A stretch of DNA of 64,000 bases from Labrys sedimenti (GTDB lineage: Bacteria; Pseudomonadota; Alphaproteobacteria; Rhizobiales; Labraceae), in the NCBI RefSeq assembly GCF_034424805.1, contig NZ_JAXOUF010000011.1:62001-126000 (forward strand), in the 5' to 3' direction. Every line of letters begins with the position of its first letter. Position 1 is the first letter of the stretch. Of the stretch, positions 40,911 through 49,448 are shown in pieces. The position numbers and the translations under genes are program-made. A model generated the notes under the pieces. That model had not been told where the DNA came from. It saw nothing but the letters and a program-made list of their open reading frames with translations, and made no database searches.

Positions 40911-42329
40911 TCAGAGTACCTTGCCGGGATTCATGATGCCCTTAGGATCGAGCGTCGCCTTGATGGCACGCATCATCTCCAGCTCCACCGGATCCTTGAC
41001 CCCGGGCAGCAACTTGCGCTTGGCTTGGCCGATGCCGTGCTCGGCCGAGATGGAACCGTGGAACTCGGCGACGATGCCGTGGACGATCTCGTTGGTCTTT
41101 TCCCACTTGTCCAGGAAGGCCTGCTTGTCACCGCCCACGGGCTGCGAAACGTTGAAGTGGATGTTGCCATCGCCGAGATGGCCGAAGGGCAACGGACGTG
41201 CGCCCGGAATGAAGGCCTCCACGGCAGCGATGGCCTTGTCGAGGAAAGCCGGCACCAGCCGAATCGGCACTGACACATCATGCTTGATCGAGCCACCCTC
41301 GAAGCGCTGGCTTTCCGACAGCAATTCGCGCAGACGCCAGAAATCGGCGGCCTGTTCGAGCGAGGCGGCGATCACGGCATCGCGGGCGTAGCCCTGCTCA
41401 TAGGCCGTCATCAGCATCGCCTCCAGCGCCTCGTTCACGCCGCCCTCGGCGGAGTTGGACACTTCCAGCAGCACATACCAGGGATAGTTGCCCTCGATGG
41501 GATCGCGCGCATCGGCGACGTGGCGGATGACGAAATCGATGCCGATGCGCGGCATCAGTTCGAACGCCGTCACGGTGCCGCCGCCGTTCTCCCGGGCGAC
41601 GTTGAGGAGCGCCAACGCCGCGGCCGGATTGTCGACGCCGATGAAGGCCGTGCCGACGGAGCGCGGCTTGGGGAACAGCTTCAGCACCGCCGCGGTGACG
41701 ATACCGAGCGTGCCCTCGGCCCCGACGAAAAGGTTCTTCAGATCATAGCCGGTGTTGTCCTTGCGCAGATGGCGCATGCCATGCCAGATCCGCCCGCCCG
41801 GCAGCACGACCTCCAGGCCCATCACCAGGTCGCGCGTATTGCCATAGGCGATCACGCCGGTGCCACCGGCATTGGTGCCGATATTGCCGCCGATGGTGCA
41901 GCTCCCCTCCGATGGCAAAGTGAGCGGGAAGAAACGCCCGGCCGCCTCCGCCGCCTCCTGCACCCGCTGCAGCGTCACGCCGGCTTCGACGTCGATGGTG
42001 TTGCTGTCGGGATCGACGGCACGAACCTTGTCCAGCCGCCTGAGTGAAACCAGCAGCTCATTGCCTTCCGCGTGCGGAACCTGGCCGCCGACCAGGCCGG
42101 TATTGCCGCCTTGCGGCACGATCGGCGTATCCGTCTCGTCGGCAAGCCTGAGGATGGCGGCGACCTCCTCGACCGTACCAGGCAGCAGCACCAGCGGCGT
42201 CTTGCCGTGATAGCGGTCGCGCCATTCCTTCAGGAAGGGCTGCTGGGCATCCGCATCGGCAATGGCGTAGCGCTCTCCGACCAGGGCGGCGAAGCGGGCA
42301 AGGAGTTCGGGAGAAAGCTGAGCGGACAT
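40911..42329 (-). CDS. FAD-binding 2-hydroxyacid dehydrogenase (D-2-hydroxyglutarate/D-lactate type)
   Basis: 472 aa. PCMH-type FAD domain: VVLLP-like PLVLLPGTVEEVAAILRLAD, IVPQGGNTGLVGGQVPH (about 69-85), LTLPSEGSCTIGGNIGTNAGG (about 135-156), LFVGAEGTLGIVTAAVL. The C-terminal cap has FGHLGDGNIHFNVSQP (metal-binding His pair) and SAEHGIGQAKRKLL, as in D-2-hydroxyglutarate dehydrogenase, D-lactate dehydrogenase and GlcD. The exact substrate is not resolved. Part of a minus-strand run with the quinone reductase and BKACE genes. Confidence 0.9.
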   Translation of the reverse strand: MSAQLSPELLARFAALVGERYAIADADAQQPFLKEWRDRYHGKTPLVLLPGTVEEVAAILRLADETDTPIVPQGGNTGLVGGQVPHAEGNELLVSLRRLDKVRAVDPDSNTIDVEAGVTLQRVQEAAEAAGRFFPLTLPSEGSCTIGGNIGTNAGGTGVIAYGNTRDLVMGLEVVLPGGRIWHGMRHLRKDNTGYDLKNLFVGAEGTLGIVTAAVLKLFPKPRSVGTAFIGVDNPAAALALLNVARENGGGTVTAFELMPRIGIDFVIRHVADARDPIEGNYPWYVLLEVSNSAEGGVNEALEAMLMTAYEQGYARDAVIAASLEQAADFWRLRELLSESQRFEGGSIKHDVSVPIRLVPAFLDKAIAAVEAFIPGARPLPFGHLGDGNIHFNVSQPVGGDKQAFLDKWEKTNEIVHGIVAEFHGSISAEHGIGQAKRKLLPGVKDPVELEMMRAIKATLDPKGIMNPGKVL

Positions 42330-42346
42330 GGAAGGAGTATCCTGGC

Positions 42347-42448
42347 TAAGGCGTTGTGCGATGGGTGAACGCAGCTGGAATCACAAAGACGCGCCAAAAT
42401 GAGGAGTCAGAACGAGGCACGGTCACACTTGAACGCGCTTTATCCTAG
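42347..42448 (-). repeat. Repeat family A copy, reverse (diverged)
   Basis: TAAGGCGTTGTGCGAT...ATCACAAAGACGCGCCAAAATGAGGAGTCAGA...GAACGCGCTTTATCCTAG. It is head to head with the forward copy that begins at 42445, so the pair forms a large inverted repeat in the gap between gluconokinase and the FAD oxidase gene. Confidence 0.7.
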
Positions 42449-42549
42449 AGCAAAGCGCGTTTATGTATAACCACTGCCTTGCTCTAACTCGTTGTTTCAA
42501 CGCGTCTTTGCGATTCTGAGTGATCCCAAGAAATCGCAAAACGCTTTAG
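42445..42549 (+). repeat. Repeat family A copy, forward; supplies the gntK stop codon
   Basis: CTAGAGCAAAGCGCGTTTA...TTGCTCTAACTCGTTGTTTCAACGCGTCTTTGCGATT...AAATCGCAAAACGCTTTA. The final TTA (42546-42548) is the gluconokinase stop codon TAA on the minus strand, so the element abuts the end of that gene. Confidence 0.8.
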
Positions 42550-43064
42550 CGGGCAAGCTGGTGGAGCGCGTTGGCGACGATCGTGTCGGGTTCCGCCTCG
42601 ATTGAAACACTGATCGGCGCCTCGTCGGCACCCGGTGGTTCCAGCGTGGCGAACTGGCTGGCAAGCAGGCTCGGCGGCATGAAATGATCCTTGCGCTTGG
42701 CCAACCGGGCCGCGATCACTTCGGCACTGCCTTCGAGAAAGACGAAGCGGACATCCGCATACCCATCCCGCAGGGCATTGCGATAGGCGCGCTTGAGCGC
42801 CGAGCAGGCAACCACGCCATGCTGCCCCACCCCTCTCAGCTCGGCGATCCAGGCGGCGATGGCCGCGAGCCAGGGCCAGCGGTCCTCGTCCGTCAGCGGA
42901 ATGCCTGCATGCATCTTGGCGACATTGGCCGGCGGATGAAAGGAATCACCATCGCGGAAGGTCCAGCCAAGTCGCAACCCAAGCCGCTCGCCGATGCTGC
43001 TCTTGCCGGCACCGGAAACGCCCATGACGATGAGGGCAGTGGGAAGAGGCGAGACTAAAGTCAT
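42546..43064 (-). CDS. gntK: Gluconokinase
   Basis: 172 aa, usual size. It phosphorylates D-gluconate to 6-phosphogluconate, feeding the Entner-Doudoroff or pentose phosphate route. Walker A GVSGAGKSSIGERL (15-28), DGDSFHPPANVAKMHAGIPLTDEDRWPWL (38-66) and VVACSALKRAYRNALR are signatures of the family, with RKDHFMPPSLLASQFATLE near 125. The stop codon lies in an intergenic repeat. Confidence 0.96.
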   Translation of the reverse strand: MTLVSPLPTALIVMGVSGAGKSSIGERLGLRLGWTFRDGDSFHPPANVAKMHAGIPLTDEDRWPWLAAIAAWIAELRGVGQHGVVACSALKRAYRNALRDGYADVRFVFLEGSAEVIAARLAKRKDHFMPPSLLASQFATLEPPGADEAPISVSIEAEPDTIVANALHQLAR

Positions 43065-43146
43065 GGCATTTCATCCGCAGGCGATTGAAGCACTCCCTTG
43101 GTAAGGGAGAGGCCAAGGGAAACGCAAGGGATGACAGGCGGTATGT

Positions 43147-43215
43147 GGTGTGCCGGTCTTCAGACCGGCATGTCCTCGACCGTTCGAAAAATGCCGGTCT
43201 GAAGACCGGCACACC
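43147..43215. repeat. Nested palindrome: 25-bp perfect arms, each itself palindromic
   Basis: The left arm 43147-43171 and right arm 43191-43215 are exact reverse complements with a 19-base spacer. Each arm contains the palindrome TGCCGGTCTTCAGACCGGCA, so one long stem or two short hairpins can form. It ends two bases before the rlmD stop codon and may serve as its terminator. Confidence 0.85.
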
Positions 43216-43216
43216 T

Positions 43217-44443
43217 TCATCTTCGCTCGAACACGCCGACCAGTTCGACATGCCCCGAGTGACGGAACTGATCGACCGGCGTCACCTTGGCGAGCCGATA
43301 GCCGCCGGCAATCAAAAGCGCGGCATCGCGGGCGAAGGTCGTCGGGTTGCAGGAGACCCCCACGATACGACGCAGCTTGGCGGCGGCAAGGCGCTTGGCC
43401 TGCGCCTCCGCACCGGCGCGCGGCGGATCGAAGACCACGGCATCGAAGGGCTTGAGTTCCTCGGCCAGCAAGGGACGATGGAAGAGATCGCGCACGGTGG
43501 CGCTGACAGGCTTCAGGCCCTGGGCCCGCCGGGCGGCACGGTCGAGAGCCCCGATGGCCGGCTTGTCCGAATCGAAGGCCTGCACGTGCATGGCATCCGC
43601 CAGCGCCAGGGCGAAGGTGCCGCAGCCGGAGAAGAGATCGGCGATGCGCTTGGCGCCGGACAAGCCCTCGCGCACCAGGCTCGTCAGAGCGATGTCCGCC
43701 TCGGCCGTAGCCTGCAGAAAGGCACCCGGCGGTGGTGAAACCTCCACGGCCCCGAACCGCACCACCGGCGCCCGGCGCTCGATCACCACGTCGCCATGGT
43801 TGGAAAGCCGGGCTAGATCGAACTGCTGGGCGAGGTCGCCGAGCCTCAAACGCATCTTGTCGTCGATGCGTCCGGCGCCACGAATGTCGCAGTCGAGGCC
43901 GGTGATCGTGGCTGACAGCACCAGATCGAGCGGCTTGCCGAGACCGCGCAATTGCTTCTCCAGCGCACGCGCCGCCTCCAGGCCGCGATTCAGTTCCGGC
44001 ACCAGGATCGGGCAGGCGTCGAGTTCGACGATCGCATGCGAGCGGGCCTCGGCAAAGCCGACCTTGCCCTTGCGGGCATGCAGGGTTGCCCGGCGCCGAC
44101 CTCGGCCATGGGCATTGACGAGCGGCTCGACCGGCACCTCGATGCCAGCCTGCCTCAGCGCCTCGACCGCCAGGCCACGCTTCCAGGCCTGATAGGTGGA
44201 AAGCGACAAATGCTGGATGGCGCAGCCGCCACAATGGCTGAAATGGGGGCAGAAGGGGTCGATCCGATCCGGGCTCGGTTCTTGCAAGGCGATCAGCCGC
44301 CCCCGCTCCCCGGCCACCTCGGCCAGGACCGTCTCGCCCGGCAAGGCATAGGGCACGAAGACCGGGCCCGGCGCAATGCCGTCACCACGATGCCCCAGCC
44401 TTTCGATCTTGAGTTCCAGCGATGTCTCAACGTGCTGATTCAC
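43217..44443 (-). CDS. 23S rRNA (uracil-5-)-methyltransferase, RlmD/RumA family
   Basis: 408 aa if begun at GTG 44443; the frame runs open to 44506 and the start is uncertain. A TRAM-like N-terminal domain (about 8-60: IERLGHRGDGIAPGPVFVPYALPGETV) is followed by an iron-sulfur motif, CPHFSHCGGCAIQH near 65-80, with a fourth Cys in DACPIL. The SAM domain shows IADLFSGCGTFALALADA, VVFDPPRAGAEAQ and the catalytic VGVSCNPTTFARD. It makes m5U in 23S rRNA with SAM. Specificity (m5U1939 or m5U747) is not decided. It follows tlyA on the same strand. Confidence 0.9.
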   Translation of the reverse strand: MNQHVETSLELKIERLGHRGDGIAPGPVFVPYALPGETVLAEVAGERGRLIALQEPSPDRIDPFCPHFSHCGGCAIQHLSLSTYQAWKRGLAVEALRQAGIEVPVEPLVNAHGRGRRRATLHARKGKVGFAEARSHAIVELDACPILVPELNRGLEAARALEKQLRGLGKPLDLVLSATITGLDCDIRGAGRIDDKMRLRLGDLAQQFDLARLSNHGDVVIERRAPVVRFGAVEVSPPPGAFLQATAEADIALTSLVREGLSGAKRIADLFSGCGTFALALADAMHVQAFDSDKPAIGALDRAARRAQGLKPVSATVRDLFHRPLLAEELKPFDAVVFDPPRAGAEAQAKRLAAAKLRRIVGVSCNPTTFARDAALLIAGGYRLAKVTPVDQFRHSGHVELVGVFERR

Positions 44444-44516
44444 GATCTCAACTTCATCAAGCGACACCTGAAAGAGATGAATCAAAATCTCAATCCAGGC
44501 GCGCAAGCCCCCTGAT

Positions 44517-45266
44517 TCAATCCATGAGCTCGGCTACACTAACCCTATGGGCAGACAGCAGAAACTCCTTATTGCCATCCCCGCCTTCGATGGGAGACGG
44601 CACGACCCCATTCACCTTCCAGCCAAGCGACGAGACGAGGCCGGCGATACGCTCGCAGACCTCGACATGCACGGCCTCGTCCTTGACCACGCCACCCTTG
44701 CCGACCCGTTCGCGACCTGCCTCGAACTGCGGCTTGACCAGAACGGCGAGATCCGCGCCCGGTGCGGCAAGTGCGAGAGCCGCCGGCAGCACCAGCGCCA
44801 GTGAGATGAAACTGACATCGGCAACGACGAGATCGATCGGGTCAGGCACCAGGCTGCGGTCGAGCTTGCGCGCATCCTGCCCTTCGAGCGAGATCAGCCT
44901 GTCATTCCCGCGCAGGCTGGCATGAAGCTGATCGTGACCGACATCGACGGCATAGACCCGTACCACCCCGCGCCGCAGCAACACGTCACTGAAGCCCCCG
45001 GTGGAAGCCCCGATATCGAGCGCCACGCGCCCCTCCACCGGCACCGAGAATGTATCGAGCGCATGTTCGAGCTTGAGCCCGCCGCGCGACACGAAGGGAA
45101 AGGCCGGCTGCGCCTCGATCGCGGCTTCTGCTTCAAGGCTTTCCGACGCCTTGCGCACGGGCTTGCCATTGGCCGTCACAAGGCCGGCGGAGATCGCCGC
45201 CTGTGCCTTGGCGCGGCTGTCGAAATGACCGCGCTCGACCAGCAGCACGTCCGCACGCTTGCGCAT
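44517..45266 (-). CDS. tlyA: TlyA-family rRNA 2'-O-methyltransferase / hemolysin A
   Basis: 249 aa. An S4 RNA-binding domain (1-60: RADVLLVERGHFDSRAKAQA, AGLVTANGKPVRKA) is followed by an FtsJ-like Rossmann domain (VALDIGASTGGFSDVLLRRG near 85-104, VVADVSFISLALVLP near 150, KPQFEAGR near 180). In mycobacteria TlyA methylates C1409 of 16S and C1920 of 23S rRNA. The ATG shares one base with the dxs stop (TGATG), so it is translationally coupled; the dxs-tlyA order is common. Confidence 0.93.
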   Translation of the reverse strand: MRKRADVLLVERGHFDSRAKAQAAISAGLVTANGKPVRKASESLEAEAAIEAQPAFPFVSRGGLKLEHALDTFSVPVEGRVALDIGASTGGFSDVLLRRGVVRVYAVDVGHDQLHASLRGNDRLISLEGQDARKLDRSLVPDPIDLVVADVSFISLALVLPAALALAAPGADLAVLVKPQFEAGRERVGKGGVVKDEAVHVEVCERIAGLVSSLGWKVNGVVPSPIEGGDGNKEFLLSAHRVSVAELMD

Positions 45267-47194
45267 CAGGCCCGCTTGGCGCCGGTCACGACATCGCGCC
45301 CGAGCACCGACAGAACCTTGGTGACGATGCCGGCGGCATCGAGCCCGGCCTGGGCATACATCGCCTCCGGCTTGTCCTGGTCGAGGAAGATGTCGGGCAG
45401 CACCAGGGAGCGGAATTTCAGGCCGTTGTCGAAAGTGCCCGCCTCGGCGAGGCACTGGGCCACGAAACTGCCGAAGCCTCCTACGGAGCCTTCCTCGACG
45501 GTCAGCAGCACCTCGTGCTCGCGAGCGAGCCTGAGGACCAGTTCCTCGTCGAGCGGCTTGGCAAAGCGGGCATCCGCAACGGTCGCCGACAGGCCGAGCG
45601 CCGCCAGGTCCTCGGCAGCCTTCAGGCACTCGGCCAGGCGCGTGCCGAAGGAGAGCAAGGCGATGTTGCTGCCCTCGCGCAGGACGCGTCCCTTGCCGAT
45701 CGGCAGGGGCACGCCAGCTTCGGGCATCTCGACGCCGACCCCCTCGCCGCGCGGGTAGCGGAAGGCGATCGGACCGCCGTCATAGGCGGCCGCGGTTGCG
45801 ACCATATGCACCAGCTCGGCTTCGTCGGCGGCCGCCATCACCACCATGTTGGGCAGGCAGCCGAGAAAGGCGACGTCGAAGGAACCGGCGTGGGTGGCGC
45901 CATCCGCCCCGACGAGACCGGCTCGATCGATCGGGAAGCGCACGGGCAGGTTCTGGATGGCAACGTCGTGGACGACCTGATCGTAGCCGCGCTGCAAGAA
46001 GGTCGAATAGATGGCGCAGAACGGCTTGTAGCCTTCACTCGCCAAGCCCGCCGCGAAGGTGACGGCATGCTGCTCGGCGATGCCGACATCGTAAAGCCGT
46101 TGCGGGAAGGCCTGCTCGAACAGGTCCAGCCCGGTGCCGGACGGCATGGCCGCCGTGATCGCCACCACCTTGTCGTCCTTGCGGGCTTCCTTGATCAGGC
46201 TTTCGGCGAAGATGCGGGTATAGGAAGGCGCATTGGCCTTGGCCTTCACCTGCGCGCCGGTGATGACATCGAACTTCACCACGCCGTGATATTTATCGGG
46301 CGCGTTCTCGGCCGGGCCGTAGCCCTTGCCCTTCTGGGTGACGACATGGATGAGCACAGGCCCATCGGCCTGGTCACGCACATTCTTGAGCACCGGCAGG
46401 AGGTGGTCGAGATTATGCCCGTCGATCGGGCCGATATAGTAGAAACCGAGCTCCTCGAACAGCGTGCCGCCGGTCCAGAAACCGCGGGCATATTCCTCGG
46501 TTCGCTTGGCCTTGTCGTAGAAGAATTTCGGCAGCTTCTTGGCCAGCATCTTGCCGAAATCGCGCAAATTCTTGTAGGTGCCGCCGGAAACCAGCCGGGC
46601 CAGATAGGCCGACATCGCGCCCACGGGCGGAGCGATCGACATGTCGTTGTCGTTGAGGATGACGACGAGGCGCGAGCCGAGAGCCCCGGCATTGTTCATC
46701 GCCTCATAGGCCATGCCGGCCGACATCGAGCCGTCGCCGATCACGCAGATCACGTTGTTGTCGCGGCCGTCGAGATCGCGCGCCGCCGCCATGCCGAGGC
46801 CGGCCGAGATCGAGGTCGAGGAATGCGCGGCGCCGAATGGGTCGTATTCGCTCTCGCTCCGCTTGGTGAAACCGCTGAGGCCATCCGGCTGGCGCAGGGT
46901 GCGGATGCGGTCGCGCCGCCCGGTGAGGATCTTGTGCGGATAGGCCTGGTGGCCGACATCCCAGATCAGCCGATCGTCCGGGGTATTGAACACCGCATGA
47001 ATGGCCACGGTGAGCTCGACCACGCCGAGGCCGGCACCGAGATGGCCGCCCGTCACCGAAACGGCGTCAATGGTCTCCCGCCGCAGTTCGTCGGCCACCT
47101 GCTGGAGCTTGTCCTCGGGCAGGCGGCGCAGATCGGCCGGCAGATGGATAGTGTCGAGCAGCGGGGTTGCGGAGGTGTTTGCCAAATTGTTCAC
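45266..47194 (-). CDS. dxs: 1-deoxy-D-xylulose-5-phosphate synthase
   Basis: 642 aa from GTG 47194. First enzyme of the MEP isoprenoid pathway; thiamine-diphosphate dependent, joins pyruvate and glyceraldehyde 3-phosphate. N-terminal signature IWDVGHQAYPHKILTGRRD (about 78-96), TPP motif GDGSMSAGMAYEAMNNAG near 152, catalytic Glu region VTFAAGLASEGYKPFCAIYS near 372, and RAGLVGADGATHAGSFD near 405. It overlaps tlyA by one base. The upstream gap to xseB is 126 bases and carries a truncated repeat. Confidence 0.97.
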   Translation of the reverse strand: MNNLANTSATPLLDTIHLPADLRRLPEDKLQQVADELRRETIDAVSVTGGHLGAGLGVVELTVAIHAVFNTPDDRLIWDVGHQAYPHKILTGRRDRIRTLRQPDGLSGFTKRSESEYDPFGAAHSSTSISAGLGMAAARDLDGRDNNVICVIGDGSMSAGMAYEAMNNAGALGSRLVVILNDNDMSIAPPVGAMSAYLARLVSGGTYKNLRDFGKMLAKKLPKFFYDKAKRTEEYARGFWTGGTLFEELGFYYIGPIDGHNLDHLLPVLKNVRDQADGPVLIHVVTQKGKGYGPAENAPDKYHGVVKFDVITGAQVKAKANAPSYTRIFAESLIKEARKDDKVVAITAAMPSGTGLDLFEQAFPQRLYDVGIAEQHAVTFAAGLASEGYKPFCAIYSTFLQRGYDQVVHDVAIQNLPVRFPIDRAGLVGADGATHAGSFDVAFLGCLPNMVVMAAADEAELVHMVATAAAYDGGPIAFRYPRGEGVGVEMPEAGVPLPIGKGRVLREGSNIALLSFGTRLAECLKAAEDLAALGLSATVADARFAKPLDEELVLRLAREHEVLLTVEEGSVGGFGSFVAQCLAEAGTFDNGLKFRSLVLPDIFLDQDKPEAMYAQAGLDAAGIVTKVLSVLGRDVVTGAKRA

Positions 47195-47203
47195 CCGGGG
47201 AGA

Positions 47204-47275
47204 CTAGAGCAAAGCACGCATAAGTGGAAACATCATTTTGCTCTAACTCTTTGTTCCGACGCGCCTTTGTGATGA
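47204..47275 (+). repeat. Truncated repeat family A copy
   Basis: CTAGAGCAAAGCACGCATA...TTTTGCTCTAACTCTTTGTTCCGACGCGCCTTTGTGAT: complete first hairpin, then the element stops before hairpin 2 can close. Located between dxs and xseB. Confidence 0.75.
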
Positions 47276-47320
47276 CGGCCGTTCTGGTGGAGCGCTGGGC
47301 GCCTTCGAGGCTGTCGAATA

Positions 47321-47569
47321 TCAGGCTTCAGGGAGAGGCTCGAGCCCGGCGGGCTTGCCCTCGGCATCGAGCCGGATCTTGTCGACCTTGGCCTCCGCGA
47401 CCTTCAAAAGCTTGTCGCAATGAGCCTTGAGCTGCTCGCCACGCGCGAACAGCGTGATCGATTCCTCCAGCGGCACATTGCCGCCTTCGAGGCTGCGCAC
47501 GATTTGCTCGAGCTCGGCAAGCGCCTTCTCGAAGCTGAGCGTTGCGATGTCGGACGGCTTGTCGGCCAT
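47321..47569 (-). CDS. xseB: Exodeoxyribonuclease VII small subunit
   Basis: 82 aa from ATG 47569. The signature LSFEKALAELEQIVRSLEGG (about 12-31) and LEESITLFARGEQLKAHCDKLL (about 35-56) are the coiled-coil pair of XseB. It binds the large subunit XseA, which is not in the window, to form the ssDNA-degrading nuclease. xseB next to dxs is a frequent bacterial gene order. Confidence 0.95.
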   Translation of the reverse strand: MADKPSDIATLSFEKALAELEQIVRSLEGGNVPLEESITLFARGEQLKAHCDKLLKVAEAKVDKIRLDAEGKPAGLEPLPEA

Positions 47570-47588
47570 TATCAACCTGTCAGATCTC

Positions 47589-47690
47589 GAGAGCAAAACG
47601 CGTCTAGATGGAAACGCTTGTTTGCTCTAACTCTTTGGTTCGACGCGTCTTTGCGATTCTGGGCGACTCCGCCAAATCGCAAAACGCTCT
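47589..47690 (+). repeat. Repeat family A copy, forward
   Basis: Complete two-hairpin copy: AGAGCAAAACGCGTCTA...AAACGCTTGTTTGCTCT, linker AACTCTTTGGTTCGAC, then GCGTCTTTGCGATTCTGGG...AAATCGCAAAACGCTCT. It lies 20 bases upstream of the xseB start, so the xseB promoter region contains it. Confidence 0.85.
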
Positions 47691-47824
47691 CGATTTCCCC
47701 CTCTATAGCGCCGAACCTTGCCGCATTGAAAGAAAAAGCCATGCAAGCCGCATGACCCAACCGTGCATAAGGCGCGGGAAAGCGACAGGTTGCGGCTCAG
47801 GCGCGCTTCCGGCAAAAGCGGCCC

Positions 47825-49363
47825 ATGGATTTGCAGACCTTCCTCGCGCTCTCCGCCGGTTCCCTGTCCGCCGTGGCCATCGCCCAGGTGTTCGTCACCC
47901 GGACCTACCGCTTTCCAGGCATCGCGATCTATCTTATGGGGCACGCGGTCGTGATCGCCGTCGCAGTCGCCGGATACAGGTTTCTGCCTGACTATTACGG
48001 TTTCCTGGCGGCTCTCGCCTTGCTGGCGATCATTGCGCCGGGACCCTTGCTGAACCGGGCCAATCGCGAATTGCTGGCCGGCCGCAACGAACGCGCCGCC
48101 CTGCTCGCCCGCCTGGCCAGCCTTGTCCAGCCCACCAGCCAAATCCGCTTCACGGCCAATCTGTTCAAGGCTCTTTCCGAATCGACGCGCGAGGAACGGA
48201 TCGGGGCCCTCGAAGCGCTGCGCCAGACCGGCAAGCCGGATCAGGAAGTGATCCTCGACCTGCAATTGCTGCGGCAGCGCCAGAACTGGCAGGGCATCGT
48301 CGAATACCTTGCCCGAAACCCCGTGCCGGCAGGCGCAGATGCGGTCGCCTTCCCGATTCGGGCCCTCGGGGAGACCGGCCAGCTGGAAGCCATGGTGGCG
48401 ACAGCCATGCGTTATCGCGGCCTGCTGGGCGCCGGGCAATTGTCGACCCTGATGCTCCTCGCCTTCTGCGGACGCGTCCAGGCCACGGATTCGATGCTGG
48501 CCTCGTTCCATGCCATGCCGGTCTCCGTGAAGGCCTTCTGGCAGGCGACCGCCCTCCAGGCGGCGGCACGGGGCGAACTCGCCGAGCCCCTGCTGCGCGG
48601 CTTCGCCTCCGCCTCGCTGACACCCGCCCAGCATGAGGCGTTGATCGCTCGCCTGGACAAGCCGGCGAGCCAGGCCGAAGGCCAACTCTCGCCGCAGGCG
48701 ACCGCCTTCCTCGACGATTTGGAGATGCATATCCGGCGCAACGCCCCCTTGCGCCGAACGGGCTGGCGCGCCGCCCCGGTGACCTATCTGCTGATCTTGG
48801 CCAATTGTGCCTTCTTCGGCGTCGAGCTGTGGCATGGCGACACCACCGATGCCGAAAACCTGTTCCGGCTCGGAGGGTTATGGCCCGACGCGGTGGTCCG
48901 GGATCATGAATGGTGGCGCCTGCTCAGCGCCATGTTCCTGCATGCCGGCCCCGAACATCTGATCAGCAACATGATCGGGCTCTTCCTGCTCGGCCGCATG
49001 GTCGAGGCGACGGTCGGAAGCCTGCGCATGGGCCTCGTCTATCTGATCGGCGGCCTGGTCTCCATGGCCGGGGTGCTCGCCCTCACCGAAGCCGGCCTGA
49101 CCCAGCCCGATGTCCTGGTCGGGGCTTCCGGCGCCATCTTCGCCCTGATCGGGGCCATCGCCCTGCGTCGCCTCTCCGACTTCCTGGCGACGCGCCATAT
49201 CGCCGACCGGCACAATCTCAGCCTGATCGTCATCGTGCTGCTGATCCAGGCGGCGATCGACCTTTCACTGCCTCAGATCAGTTTCACCGCGCACGGCATC
49301 GGCTTCATCGCCGGCATTGCCCTGGCCTGGATCTTTGGCACGGCGCACGCCAGCAGGCGGTAG
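47825..49363 (+). CDS. Rhomboid-family protease with long N-terminal extension
   Basis: 512 aa. The C-terminal half (about 315-505) is a rhomboid core of six membrane helices: WWRLLSAMFLHAGPEHLISN (L1/TM2 motif with Asn), GxSG serine in VLVGASGAIFALIGAIALRR near 440, and catalytic His in FTAHGIGFIAGIALAWIFG. The N-terminal part has two membrane helices (5-30, 32-76) and a soluble all-helical domain (about 90-310) that looks TPR-like (RQRQNWQGIVEYLARNPVPAG; ALGETGQLEAMVATAMRY). It should cleave membrane proteins; targets unknown. Confidence 0.88.
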   Translation: MDLQTFLALSAGSLSAVAIAQVFVTRTYRFPGIAIYLMGHAVVIAVAVAGYRFLPDYYGFLAALALLAIIAPGPLLNRANRELLAGRNERAALLARLASLVQPTSQIRFTANLFKALSESTREERIGALEALRQTGKPDQEVILDLQLLRQRQNWQGIVEYLARNPVPAGADAVAFPIRALGETGQLEAMVATAMRYRGLLGAGQLSTLMLLAFCGRVQATDSMLASFHAMPVSVKAFWQATALQAAARGELAEPLLRGFASASLTPAQHEALIARLDKPASQAEGQLSPQATAFLDDLEMHIRRNAPLRRTGWRAAPVTYLLILANCAFFGVELWHGDTTDAENLFRLGGLWPDAVVRDHEWWRLLSAMFLHAGPEHLISNMIGLFLLGRMVEATVGSLRMGLVYLIGGLVSMAGVLALTEAGLTQPDVLVGASGAIFALIGAIALRRLSDFLATRHIADRHNLSLIVIVLLIQAAIDLSLPQISFTAHGIGFIAGIALAWIFGTAHASRR

Positions 49364-49366
49364 AAT

Positions 49367-49443
49367 GGAGCGCGGACATCCTGTCCACTCCTGGAACTGC
49401 TGCGCCTGGATGAGAGAAAGAGCGGATTGGAAGTCCGCGCTCC
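49367..49443. terminator. Inverted repeat between convergent rhomboid and dihydroorotase genes
   Basis: GGAGCGCGGAC (49367-49377) pairs with GTCCGCGCTCC (49433-49443), 55 bases apart. Located exactly between the two stop codons; a bidirectional terminator or a member of a dispersed palindrome family. Confidence 0.5.
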
Positions 49444-49448
49444 CAGTC

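Noticed and set aside
45203..47272. 689-codon plus-strand frame opposite dxs
   Set aside because: dxs on the minus strand has all TPP-enzyme motifs.
33661..47690. CRISPR array from the recurring repeats
   Set aside because: Copies are about 100 bp, kilobases apart, in both orientations, with no regular spacers and no cas genes.
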